Part shown: positions 18,115 to 26,382 of the stretch, one piece after another | Numbering within the stretch: the stretch's first letter is position 1 | Layout: each line of letters opens with the position of its first letter | Assembly: GCF_023715405.1 (NCBI RefSeq) | Contig: NZ_JAMBOC010000001.1 | Location: forward strand, 1,240,001 to 1,304,000 | Direction of reading: 5' to 3' | Length of the DNA: 64,000 nucleotides | Origin: Solibacillus isronensis | GTDB lineage: Bacteria; Bacillota; Bacilli; Bacillales_A; Planococcaceae | Position numbers and translations under genes: made by a program | Notes under the pieces: model-generated | Databases searched by the model: none | Seen by the model: the letters and a program-made list of their open reading frames with translations, nothing else | What the model was told of the DNA's origin: nothing

Positions 18115-19152
18115 TCACCGAATTTTTATGCTATAGTAACGCATTGCCTTTGGTACACCTTCCAAATCAAATACACCATCGACAATTAAACGTCTGACAC
18201 GATATTCCAAAAAATGGTCACCAATATATTGATCTAAATGACCCATTACTTCTCCGATAATTCTGGCTGATTTTATAAATTCCTTATTCTGTTTATTTTG
18301 ATGAAGTTTCTTCACTGTATTGATAATGTAAGTATCATAAAAATTTTCAGGAACACTTTTTATCTTTTGATTTTCCCAGATTCGTAAAACATCATTAGTT
18401 TGACAAAGCTGCTTCCATTCATCTTCTAAAGTTTTACGTTCCGCTTGCGTCAATAGATGACCCTTTTTCTCGTTTTCGTAAATTTCCATTAATTGATCTG
18501 ATGACAGTTCCCCCATATTTAACGGCGTAAAATCGATATCGGGTCGATCAAAATAAGTTTTATATGCTTCATTAGTATGAATGATATGGATATCGTTTGC
18601 CTTCTCTTTTAATAAATAAAGTACAAACCGTAAACCTGTTTGTTCATGTGCATTTTCCCCCGCCCAAATAATAATTGGGTGATCATTTGGCGTTTGTTGA
18701 AGGTCTACAATCGTTTGTTTAAAATGTTCTTCGTGATGATAGAGATCCTCATCATCAATAATGATATGATTTCTAAACCATTTAGATCGATTCGAAATAC
18801 CTTGTAAGTTATGTAAGTTCCAAATGGGACCAATAGAAAACAAATCGGAAAACGTAATAATCCTTTCCTGATGACTTAGCCCTAACTTTTTTAAAGCAAA
18901 TTTCAGGCTGCCTGATGGCGAGTCCCCGAAGACAATATGTGTTGCTTGATATTGTACAGGCTCAACGTTTGCTTGATTCTTTTTGTACTCCAACAGGTTG
19001 TTATATGTATTTTTAATATCTAAAAAGAATTGCTCCTCTGAATAACCATTTCTTTCTTCGACTACTTGCATCCGTAAAAAGATTTGCATTAATAAGGCTT
19101 TCCGTTCTTTGCCTTCTAATTGATCAATAACAGCGTTCAATTCATTAAACAA
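18115..19152 (-). CDS. DUF1835/DUF3658 domain protein
   Basis: 345 residues from TTG 19152, with GGGGGG eight bases upstream. Residues about 70-180 carry the DUF1835 pattern (HIVFGDSPSGSLKFAL, FSDLFSIGPI, WAGENAHEQTGLRFVLYLL). The C-terminal third (ENQKIKSVPENFYDTYI to the GVFDLEG segment near the end) fits DUF3658. Function unknown; soluble. Single gene, transcribed toward the frameshifted membrane gene. Confidence 0.85.
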   Translation of the reverse strand: MFNELNAVIDQLEGKERKALLMQIFLRMQVVEERNGYSEEQFFLDIKNTYNNLLEYKKNQANVEPVQYQATHIVFGDSPSGSLKFALKKLGLSHQERIITFSDLFSIGPIWNLHNLQGISNRSKWFRNHIIIDDEDLYHHEEHFKQTIVDLQQTPNDHPIIIWAGENAHEQTGLRFVLYLLKEKANDIHIIHTNEAYKTYFDRPDIDFTPLNMGELSSDQLMEIYENEKKGHLLTQAERKTLEDEWKQLCQTNDVLRIWENQKIKSVPENFYDTYIINTVKKLHQNKQNKEFIKSARIIGEVMGHLDQYIGDHFLEYRVRRLIVDGVFDLEGVPKAMRYYSIKIR

Positions 19153-19280
19153 ATTAATACCCCCCTTTCCATAAATTTTACCATTAAATCCTCTTTTAGT
19201 ATAACTTTCCTAACAAAATGGTCCCGCTCACCTGTAAACTATATTTCTTTCTCCTTCAGCAGCTTTTTAAATTTAGCCAC

Positions 19281-19314
19281 AAAAAAACTGCACCCCATAT
19301 TTGGGATGCAGTTT
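19281..19314 (-). terminator. Terminator of the cold-shock gene
   Basis: AAACTGCATCCC / GGGGTGCAGTTT stem on the minus strand followed by seven T, 19 bp after the stop codon. Confidence 0.88.
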
Positions 19315-19332
19315 ATCGTTGCAACTTTAAAA

Positions 19333-19533
19333 TTAAAGTTTTACGATGTTTGTAGCTTGTGGGCCACGTTGACCGTCTTCGATTTCAAATTCAACTTTTT
19401 GACCTTCGTCTAAAGATTTGAAACCGTCGCCTTGGATTGCTGAGAAGTGAGCGAATACGTCGTTTCCGCCTTCAACTTCGATAAATCCAAAACCTTTTTC
19501 TGCGTTAAACCATTTTACTGTACCTTGTGTCAT
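19333..19533 (-). CDS. csp: Cold-shock protein (CspA/CspB family)
   Basis: 66 residues, a single OB-fold cold-shock domain. It contains both RNA-binding motifs, KGFGFIEV (RNP1) and DVFAHFSAI (RNP2). It binds single-stranded nucleic acid and acts as an RNA chaperone in the cytoplasm. GGAGG lies eight bases before the ATG. The gene has its own promoter and terminator and a leader of about 145 nt with a strong hairpin. Confidence 0.97.
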   Translation of the reverse strand: MTQGTVKWFNAEKGFGFIEVEGGNDVFAHFSAIQGDGFKSLDEGQKVEFEIEDGQRGPQATNIVKL

Positions 19534-19589
19534 TTAAATGACCTCCATTTAATTAAATTTAATAAGATCACAATTCCTCATAAAGAAAA

Positions 19590-19651
19590 AAATTCACATA
19601 TTACAATAAGTACTAAATAAAACACGAATACATATTGTAATAGGTGAATTT
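19590..19651 (-). promoter_or_regulatory. Long hairpin in the csp 5' leader
   Basis: Two 19-base arms, 19590-19608 and 19633-19651, are complementary at 18 of 19 positions, with a 24-base loop. The hairpin lies wholly inside the predicted leader of the cold-shock mRNA, about 56 nt upstream of the start codon. It may be a temperature- or RNase-responsive element. Structure seen, role inferred. Confidence 0.7.
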
Positions 19652-19683
19652 ATTGTTGTCTTGTAACATTTCTTATTAACATT

Positions 19684-19712
19684 AGTATATACCATATTAA
19701 TTCATTTGTCTA
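19684..19712 (-). promoter_or_regulatory. Sigma-A promoter of csp
   Basis: TAGACA (19712-19707), a 17-bp spacer, TATACT (19689-19684). This predicts transcription from about 19678 and a leader of roughly 145 nt. Confidence 0.7.
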
Positions 19713-19870
19713 TGCATATGAAACAATTCATTTTCGTGCAAATATAATTTTGATGCACTCTATGTTTTTTAGTAGATTTATTTATTATGAAAATTAACCA
19801 TTAGTAGACATTATTCTCATAACTAAAGTATCATTAAAGGCATCAACTACTTAACGAGGTGTTCAATATT

Positions 19871-20434
19871 ATGGCAGCTAAAAAAGTATTAACAAACGAA
19901 CAGCAAGAACAGCTTCTTACAACATTGAAAGCACGCTTTTTACAGCATATGGAGCGTCATCCGAATATCGATTGGGAAAATGTGCAGACAAAGCTCGAAG
20001 CAAATCCGGTAAAACTATGGTCTCTTAATGAAATGGAACGTACAGAAGGTGAGCCTGATGTCGTTGCATATAACCAGGAAACGGACACATACACTTTTAT
20101 GGATTGCTCAGCTGAAAGCCCTAAAGGACGCAGAAGTATTTGTTATGACCAGGAAGCATTAGATGCGCGTAAAAAGAACAAACCGGAAGACAGTGCAATG
20201 AATATGGCGTCTTCAATGGGAATTGAAATTTTAACGGAAGTCGAATACCGCTCATTGCAGCAACTTGGGAAATTCGATTTAAAAACATCAAGCTGGGTTT
20301 TGACACCACCGGATATCCGTAAACTTGGCGGAGCAATTTTCTGCGACCGTCGATATGAGACGGTTTTCATGTACCATAATGGCGCAGATTCGTACTACGG
20401 TGCCCGAGGATTTAGAGGCTCTCTTACTGTTTAG
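19871..20434 (+). CDS. DUF4256 family protein
   Basis: 187 residues from ATG 19871. The GTG at 19859 overlaps the AACGAGGT ribosome binding site, so it is not the start. Recognisable DUF4256 features are LWSLNEMERTEGEPDVV, FMDCSAESPKGRRSICYD and the C-terminal GGAIFCDRRYETVFMYHNGADSYY. A soluble protein of unknown function, common in Bacillota and Bacteroidota. Stand-alone gene between csp and a terminator shared with the ABC genes. Confidence 0.88.
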   Translation: MAAKKVLTNEQQEQLLTTLKARFLQHMERHPNIDWENVQTKLEANPVKLWSLNEMERTEGEPDVVAYNQETDTYTFMDCSAESPKGRRSICYDQEALDARKKNKPEDSAMNMASSMGIEILTEVEYRSLQQLGKFDLKTSSWVLTPPDIRKLGGAIFCDRRYETVFMYHNGADSYYGARGFRGSLTV

Positions 20435-20457
20435 TTTATCGATTTCAACTAAAAATA

Positions 20458-20488
20458 AAGCCGTTGTCATACTTTATGACAACGGCTT
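20458..20488. terminator. Bidirectional terminator
   Basis: A 13-bp perfect stem (AAGCCGTTGTCAT with ATGACAACGGCTT) and a 5-base loop between the convergent DUF4256 and ABC ATPase genes. Confidence 0.85.
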
Positions 20489-20495
20489 GTTTCTA

Positions 20496-21362
20496 TTATA
20501 GATTATAAAAATCACGATACATTTCTTCCAAGTTCCGGTTGATCGGATTCACAGATTGGATTTGCACACTATTTTTTAATAACCATTGAAGATAGGTTTC
20601 AATCGCAAATGCAGCATCTGTAATGAGTAAATCACCTTTAATTTTATAAGGAAGATGGCTCTTTTTCATTACTTGGGGAAGATCACTATGATATGAATAC
20701 TTAATTTCGTATTGTACTTTCTTATTTGAATGCAATGGATTTGTGTAAAGCTTTCCTTCTTTAATGAACCAGATTGTCTCCGTCAAATCTTCCAGTAAAT
20801 CCAGGTTATGCGTCGAAATGACGATACTGATTCCTTTTGCATGTAGCACTTCAATCAATTGTTTTAATTCAATAATGCTCGTCGGGTCCAGTCCATTAAA
20901 AGGTTCATCCATTAAAATAATGAGCGGCTTTGTCAATATACTTAACGCGATCAGCAAATGTTGGCGCATCCCGTAAGAATAAGATTTGACGGGCTGATGC
21001 ACATACGAGCGGATGCCGATCAACTCTATGACATCTTCTATTTCTTTTTGCTGTATATGGTAAATATTAGCCACAAACGACAGATGATCATAACCGGTTA
21101 ACTGCATATACAAGTAATTATCACTTGGCAAGAAGGAAATATATTTAAAGAATTCAGGGTTGCTGTTGGAAATATTGTTTATATGGACAGTGCCCTTATT
21201 AATCTTTTCCAATCCTAATACCGAGCGCATTAATGAAGATTTCCCTGCCCCATTCGGCCCTACAATACCTATTATTTCACCGGTACCGATAGAAAACGTA
21301 ATATTATCCAGCACCTGTTTACTTTTGTATTTCATTTCAAGTTCGTTCACCTGCAATACCAT
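20496..21362 (-). CDS. ABC transporter ATP-binding protein
   Basis: 288 residues. Walker A GPNGAGKSS (about 36-44), signature SYSYGMRQHL, Walker B LIILMDEP and the switch His in STHNLDLL. The C-terminal 70 residues form an accessory domain typical of ABC-2-type exporters. The ATG overlaps the last base of the permease stop, so the two are coupled. Substrate unknown; see the permease and the upstream peptide locus. Confidence 0.93.
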   Translation of the reverse strand: MVLQVNELEMKYKSKQVLDNITFSIGTGEIIGIVGPNGAGKSSLMRSVLGLEKINKGTVHINNISNSNPEFFKYISFLPSDNYLYMQLTGYDHLSFVANIYHIQQKEIEDVIELIGIRSYVHQPVKSYSYGMRQHLLIALSILTKPLIILMDEPFNGLDPTSIIELKQLIEVLHAKGISIVISTHNLDLLEDLTETIWFIKEGKLYTNPLHSNKKVQYEIKYSYHSDLPQVMKKSHLPYKIKGDLLITDAAFAIETYLQWLLKNSVQIQSVNPINRNLEEMYRDFYNL

Positions 21363-23848
21363 TATGATGTCACCTTCCTTTTAAATAGAAGCCCCATGAC
21401 GAACAATAGGGTTCCGCTGATTAGTAAAATGACCGCGCCCGTCAGGAAGTTCACTTTTCCGTTGTGTGCCTCAATCGATTTCCAGCCATCTACAATATTC
21501 CATGTATCAAAATAGACAAACGGATTATACACACTACTTGTTAGATTAATATAATGGTTCCCTGCAAAGTACCCGGCAATGACAAGTATGGATGTAACGA
21601 TAATCGCTGCATAATGATTTTTCATCAATTTCCCGATAAAGCTGAACAAGCTATTTAAAAAGAAGAGCTGCATGAATATAAGCACTCCACTTTTGACAAG
21701 CAGCGCCATCAAATTTTCAAAATAAAAATAGGCATTGTTCGCAGTTGAAAAGAAATAGTGCTCCTCCAGCCGTTCTGTTGCATAAATCAATATTGGATAA
21801 TCCATGTCACCTACTCCACCAATAAATGTAGCGATCAGGAAAACAATAGTACCCGTAATGAGCAACAAACTGAAGGCAACCGTTAAATTATAGTTCCATT
21901 TCGATACGTAAATAGAAGAGAATCGAATTGGCTTTGTTGCTAAAAAGCTCATCGATGGATTCGGCCTATATTCATCGGCCATCGTTGTCCATAACAATAA
22001 TACAAATAAAAACAGGACGAACCACATCATGTTCCATTCCAAGAACCTGTAGATTGCAAACGAGCTGCTGTCCCCGTATTTTGTATTTTGTTCCTGGAAC
22101 AGCTTTAAACGTTCATAATGTTCTTGATCTAAAGCCTGACTCGTATCATCAAAATTAGATACCCATTTATGTCCAAGCGGCCACGGGGTTATCCTTTTGC
22201 CATCCAGAATAATTTCCTGCTCTTCTGATGCCATGTCAGTCAATGTCCAAAGTGTATTTTCACTTTCTCTATAAGAACCAGGTTCAAATGAGTTCATCAC
22301 ATCGCGAAATGTCTCGGCAAATGTAGGAGAGTGAATATCAGCCTTCAGATGTTCCAACGCCTCAAATCGCATTTCTAATTGTTTAATCATTGACTGATAA
22401 GGATTTTGATCAAGCATTTCCAGCTCTTCACCCGTTTCCTCAGCCATCCGTCGTTGCAATTCCTGCTCCATTTCAAATTCATCTGCGACGAGTTTCCAAT
22501 GTGTTTGATCCTGGATAATCGTATTTTGGGAACGCTCAATTATTTTCAGTGCTTTGTCAGGAAATGTTCGGTACTGCTCATTCACTACAATGACCGTACC
22601 GCCAATTATTCCGAACAGCAAAATAACAGTTATAAGAATATGGCCTTTCCGCTTCTTCTTTAGATGCTCAAATTGTAATAATTTTAATTTCCTGTTTGGT
22701 ACATACTGTTTTTTCGATGCTGTAAATTCAGGCACTCCAAAACTGACATTTTTCATATTAATGACAGCATAAGTAATACCGGTACCTATCACTACTAGCA
22801 GTAACATGATGATTAAATAAGGGACAAAACGATTCGAATCCAGTAATAGTTGTTCATACGAAACAATCAAGTGAATCGGGTTATACATCTGAAACCCGGT
22901 CTTCAATGAAATCATATAACTGATTAAAACCGGTAAACTGATCAGCGAGAATAGTAAACCTAATTTTGCTTGCTGTTTAATCAGACAAGTAAACAGCAGC
23001 AATAATAACGCACTGAAAATCCCCCAGCCAATCGGGATAAACACAAGCCATTTCCATATTGGGACTAAAATGATTTCGGAACTCAATGCCACTTCAACAG
23101 GATAGTAAATTGTGTTCAGATTCCCTGTTAATAGTGGCGGCAGTAACGACACAACACTTGCAATAACGATGTAACACAGGACGACCATCAATAAAGGAAT
23201 CAAGTATCCAAAATAAATGGCTGTACTGGACAATGAATTAATTTTAAAGAAATCGAATGTCCGATTTTCCCGGTCAAATATATATTTATAGCAAAAAACT
23301 AATAATAGAAGAAAGGCCGTAACGGGGCTAAATAGAATTTGGAATAATTGCTTTGTAAATAAGGCTGTTTTAAATGGCGTATCTTGTTCGGTATAGCCCA
23401 ACTGATGATCAATGATGGCTTCCGCTTTCTCCCTTTCAACTGCCACTGTATGTTCACCAAGATAAGGAATTGCTTTGAATGCTATGTAGTTTTCATATTC
23501 GTTTAAATAGGCAAGCAGCTGGTCGGCAATCTGTAAATCGTTCTCGTCTAATTTCTTTAAAATATCGTCTATATATTGTTCTTTCAATAAAAGACTTCCC
23601 AATGATTGCTGTTCTTCCGTAGTGAGACCTATAACCCGTTCTTTAGTTAATGTACTTGTAATCAGCAAATGTACTGTATCTTTTCGATTGTTGAACGTTT
23701 CCTGCAGTTCATGCTTGGTAGCACCCGATTGCGTACTATTAATAACGAATATCGTCCCGACAAGTACAATAATTGCAACAGGTAATATAAAAATATATTT
23801 GCTTTTTAACAAGCCTTTCACAAGAAAACGAATCACTTCATTCATCAT
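21362..23848 (-). CDS. ABC-2-type transporter permease, two fused halves
   Basis: 828 residues, about twice the usual single-permease length. Each half has an N-terminal span, a large extracytoplasmic region and five or so further membrane helices (first half spans at about 14-34 and 165-365; second half from about 395 and 610-820). The duplicated layout suggests one chain forms the whole channel. It lies downstream of the secreted protein and the first short hydrophobic peptide on the same strand, separated by an inverted repeat. Export of the peptide or secreted protein, or self-protection, is possible but unproven. Confidence 0.85.
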   Translation of the reverse strand: MMNEVIRFLVKGLLKSKYIFILPVAIIVLVGTIFVINSTQSGATKHELQETFNNRKDTVHLLITSTLTKERVIGLTTEEQQSLGSLLLKEQYIDDILKKLDENDLQIADQLLAYLNEYENYIAFKAIPYLGEHTVAVEREKAEAIIDHQLGYTEQDTPFKTALFTKQLFQILFSPVTAFLLLLVFCYKYIFDRENRTFDFFKINSLSSTAIYFGYLIPLLMVVLCYIVIASVVSLLPPLLTGNLNTIYYPVEVALSSEIILVPIWKWLVFIPIGWGIFSALLLLLFTCLIKQQAKLGLLFSLISLPVLISYMISLKTGFQMYNPIHLIVSYEQLLLDSNRFVPYLIIMLLLVVIGTGITYAVINMKNVSFGVPEFTASKKQYVPNRKLKLLQFEHLKKKRKGHILITVILLFGIIGGTVIVVNEQYRTFPDKALKIIERSQNTIIQDQTHWKLVADEFEMEQELQRRMAEETGEELEMLDQNPYQSMIKQLEMRFEALEHLKADIHSPTFAETFRDVMNSFEPGSYRESENTLWTLTDMASEEQEIILDGKRITPWPLGHKWVSNFDDTSQALDQEHYERLKLFQEQNTKYGDSSSFAIYRFLEWNMMWFVLFLFVLLLWTTMADEYRPNPSMSFLATKPIRFSSIYVSKWNYNLTVAFSLLLITGTIVFLIATFIGGVGDMDYPILIYATERLEEHYFFSTANNAYFYFENLMALLVKSGVLIFMQLFFLNSLFSFIGKLMKNHYAAIIVTSILVIAGYFAGNHYINLTSSVYNPFVYFDTWNIVDGWKSIEAHNGKVNFLTGAVILLISGTLLFVMGLLFKRKVTS

Positions 23849-23887
23849 TCCTCCTCCTTACCCTGTTAGTATGCTGAAAATATAAAT

Positions 23888-23940
23888 TCCTCTTTGAGCA
23901 GATTTGCCAAAAAACGGAGGCTTATCCTTTTCAAAGAGGA
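23888..23940 (-). repeat. Inverted repeat between secreted protein and ABC operon
   Basis: Perfect 10-bp arms TCCTCTTTGA (23888-23897) and TCAAAGAGGA (23931-23940) around a 33-base loop. It could partly terminate or stabilise the upstream transcript. There is no proper T run at its end, so it is not a clear terminator. Confidence 0.5.
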
Positions 23941-23970
23941 TATGAAAATTATCAGATTCAGATTTCCCCA

Positions 23971-24291
23971 TTACTCCTGCTCTGCGTTACTAAGCGGTGC
24001 ATATGGTCCTGTTTTAAGCGTGCCTGAAAAGAAGGAATACCCCGGCTTCCCTACAGCATAGCCACGATTATACAAATAACCAGAATACGTTTTACCGTTT
24101 TGAGTAACCGTTACCCACATCGATTGTGTCGTTGTATAGGGCACTTCTTTTGAATACCAAAGTGTATCGGATGTGACAGAAACTTCAGGTGTCAAACTTT
24201 CAGCTGCTTGTATACTTGAAATATTTACGGATACATTTAAAGAAATTGCTGCAAATAAACTTAAACTTAACAATTTAAATTTTTTCATCAT
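23971..24291 (-). CDS. Small secreted protein downstream of peptide 1
   Basis: 106 residues with a clear signal peptide (MMKKFKLLSLSLFAAISLNV, probable cut after SSIQA). The mature part of about 76 residues is rich in Tyr, Thr and Gly (TVTQNGKTYSGYLYNRGY). There are no cysteines and I recognise no family; a secreted effector or bacteriocin-like protein is possible. GGAGG lies five bases before the ATG pair. The short peptide gene ends 67 bp upstream with no terminator between, so the two are probably cotranscribed. Confidence 0.7.
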   Translation of the reverse strand: MMKKFKLLSLSLFAAISLNVSVNISSIQAAESLTPEVSVTSDTLWYSKEVPYTTTQSMWVTVTQNGKTYSGYLYNRGYAVGKPGYSFFSGTLKTGPYAPLSNAEQE

Positions 24292-24358
24292 TGATTCCTC
24301 CGCTGTTCCTATTCCAAAACCTGATTGCTATATATATGAATCTTTTAATTTTTCTAAC

Positions 24359-24418
24359 TTATCCTCCACCAGTTCCAATAATCCACAGTTCTAAAGTTGT
24401 GATTAACAAATCTACCAT
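24359..24418 (-). CDS. Short hydrophobic signalling peptide 1 (SHP-like)
   Basis: A 20-codon ORF (with stop) encoding MVDLLITTLELWIIGTGGG. It has a strong site, AGGAGGGGG, seven or so bases before the ATG. It is transcribed away from an Rgg-like regulator 83 bp off. Its paralogue at 51415-51474 has the same length, is identical at 11 of 19 positions and otherwise mostly conservative, and sits in the same place beside a paralogous regulator. Small hydrophobic peptides ending in Gly-Gly next to rgg are the hallmark of streptococcal SHP pheromones. Too short for ordinary gene callers. Confidence 0.8.
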   Translation of the reverse strand: MVDLLITTLELWIIGTGGG

Positions 24419-24439
24419 TTCGCCCCCTCCTTTGTATTA

Positions 24440-24472
24440 ATTTTACAAACTTTCCGACAAAAAGTGTATAAT
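24440..24472. promoter_or_regulatory. Divergent promoter region, peptide 1 / rgg1
   Basis: The 83-bp gap holds ATTTTACA (24440-24447) and TATAATAT (24467-24474). On the plus strand TTTACA could be the regulator's -35 with TATAAT as -10 (19-bp spacer). On the minus strand the same block reads TGTAAAAT, a likely -10 for the peptide. The same two blocks with 20-bp spacing occur at the second locus, so this is probably where the regulator acts. Confidence 0.55.
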
Positions 24473-24501
24473 ATGCCTAAAAGAATAATTTAGGTGATGA
24501 A

Positions 24502-25365
24502 ATGAATAATTACGGGCATGTTATAAAAGAAATCAGGGTTGGTAAAGGGTATTCACAACAGTATGTCAGCGAAAAAATATGCTCACAGGGCAACTACTCA
24601 AAGTTTGAAAAAGGAGAAAACAGAGAAATTAAGTTTTCGATATTGAAGGAATTTTTGGGGCGTCTTGAAATGTCCTATGAAGAGTTTGAATACATAAGCA
24701 ACAATTATGAAATGCATGACCGTCAAAGGATTATGAAGAAGTTTTACAATCAAACATATAATTCCGAAAATGCCCTGCTCCTAATGATTAAAGAATGCGC
24801 AGCTTATTTACAGCAAAATCCGAATGACAATTTAATCATGAATATTCAAACTGTAATGGAAGGCATGCTCGTTTTGGCAAGATCCAGTGATTTTGTACTG
24901 GCTTCTGAAACAATATCTCCTATATGGAACGATCTCTCACAACGAAATACACTGTACTTACCTGATATTTATTTGCTGAATGCCATTTTATTTGTTTTTC
25001 CGATTTCTACTGCAACCGAAATAAAAGAATTTGCATTTCGCCATATCGATAAGTACAACGGATTTCAAAATATTAATAAGTTAAAAATAAACTTTCTGAT
25101 CAATTTGTCGCTTATTAATATTAAAGGAAAAGACTTTGAAACCGCACTACATCTATTGAATGATGCAAGCAGTAAGTGTAAATCGGAGCAGCTTTTTATT
25201 AACCTGTCGATCTGTTACGTGAGAAAAGGCGTTTGCCTAAATAATTTAAACGGAGCAGATGAAGGTTTTATTGAAAAGGGTTTAACGCTACTTCAACATT
25301 TAGAACAAGCAGAACTAGTGAAAATGTTGGAGAAGGAAATTAAAAGTAATTTAATCGTTAAATAA
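24502..25365 (+). CDS. Rgg/GadR/MutR-like transcriptional regulator 1
   Basis: 287 residues, the Rgg length. The N-terminal XRE-type helix-turn-helix (about 6-60) reads IKEIRVGKGYSQQYVSEKICSQGNYSKFEKGE, very close to the Rgg pattern. The rest is alpha-helical and TPR-like (from about 75), as in the peptide-binding domains of Rgg, PlcR and NprR. Paralogue of the protein at 51561-52418; both begin MNNYG and share NLSICY-x-RKG-x-CLNNL near the end. Likely receptor for the adjacent 19-residue peptide (inference). Confidence 0.88.
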   Translation: MNNYGHVIKEIRVGKGYSQQYVSEKICSQGNYSKFEKGENREIKFSILKEFLGRLEMSYEEFEYISNNYEMHDRQRIMKKFYNQTYNSENALLLMIKECAAYLQQNPNDNLIMNIQTVMEGMLVLARSSDFVLASETISPIWNDLSQRNTLYLPDIYLLNAILFVFPISTATEIKEFAFRHIDKYNGFQNINKLKINFLINLSLINIKGKDFETALHLLNDASSKCKSEQLFINLSICYVRKGVCLNNLNGADEGFIEKGLTLLQHLEQAELVKMLEKEIKSNLIVK

Positions 25366-25380
25366 TATAGAGCAAATTAA

Positions 25381-25412
25381 AAAGGGCAACCTGTTAAACA
25401 CGGCTGCCCTTT
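25381..25412. terminator. Bidirectional terminator rgg1 / dedA
   Basis: AAAGGGCA...TGCCCTTT stem with an imperfect inner extension, between two convergent genes. Confidence 0.8.
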
Positions 25413-25416
25413 GAAT

Positions 25417-26043
25417 TTATTTTTTATTAGGTAAGTTCATTTTACGCTCTAATAACTTTACGCGATATTTATAAATCGCATAAATTACTGCCAAAATAAT
25501 GATGATGATGACAAACGGCTGCAAGTACTGTTTAAACAGTTCTCCTGCCTGCTCCCAGTTTTCCCCTAGCTTAATGCCTAAATAAACATAAAGCGCGGTA
25601 ATTGGGAACATCGCTAAAAATGTATAGATCGTAAACTTCCATACATTCATTTTCGTCATCCCGCACGGAACCGAAATTGCGGTACGAACAATCGGCATAA
25701 AGCGGCCGAAAAATGCGACACCCGCACCATATTTTGCGAAAAACTTGTCCGATGCATTCACTTGCTTTTCATTAATCAAGAAGAACTTCCCGTATTTCAG
25801 GACGATTGGGCGACCACCATAACGCCCTACCGCATATAATGTCAACGGTCCAATTGTTCCGCCTACCGTTCCGGCAAGCACCATTAACCAATATTTATAC
25901 TCCCCTTGAGCAATCCAAAATCCGGCCATCGGTAATATAACTTCTGCTGGGATAAACTCAAAGCAAAGTGCCAACAGTACACCAAAATAGCCAAACCCTT
26001 TAAAAAACTCAATCATTGATAGAATGATTGTATCTAACAACAA
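25417..26043 (-). CDS. DedA family membrane protein
   Basis: About 208 residues, five to six membrane helices. The DedA/SNARE-associated motifs are present: FEFIPAEVILPMAGFWIAQG, GGTIGPLTLYAVGRYGGR, and FFGRFMPIVRTAISVPCGMTKM with the essential arginines. Family members move lipids (undecaprenyl phosphate or phosphatidylethanolamine) across the membrane and support proton-motive force. The start is uncertain: the frame opens at TTG 26055, but GGAG at 26053-26050 points to TTG 26043; ATG 26016 is also possible. Confidence 0.92.
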   Translation of the reverse strand: MLLDTIILSMIEFFKGFGYFGVLLALCFEFIPAEVILPMAGFWIAQGEYKYWLMVLAGTVGGTIGPLTLYAVGRYGGRPIVLKYGKFFLINEKQVNASDKFFAKYGAGVAFFGRFMPIVRTAISVPCGMTKMNVWKFTIYTFLAMFPITALYVYLGIKLGENWEQAGELFKQYLQPFVIIIIILAVIYAIYKYRVKLLERKMNLPNKK

Positions 26044-26382
26044 AAACAACTCCAATCATTTGCAATATCCAAAGTTAAAATCGAAAAAACCGATATTAAC
26101 TCCAAAGTCCACTTCTACATTCACTTAGCATACAAAAACTTTGACTGATTCACAATAGAATTTGTGAAAACATGCCATTATTATGTATGTTCTTCTTTAG
26201 AATAGAACGTCCTCTCTTCACAAATGTTGCCTCTACCGCAAAACTTTTAATTTTATAGCAGTGTATGTCTATGCAAAAAGCGATATGTCAGAGCATTTTG
26301 AGCATGGCCTCTTCCTAATACATGCAAATATAAAAACAAACAGGCAAAACCATATGTACTCTGGAATCACCCGTTCTAATAG
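26044..26382. other. Intergenic region without recognised features
   Basis: About 340 bp, AT-rich, between two minus-strand membrane-protein genes. I find no conserved RNA element, ORF with a ribosome binding site, or strong hairpin. It must hold the dedA promoter, but no convincing -35/-10 pair stands out. Confidence 0.6.
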
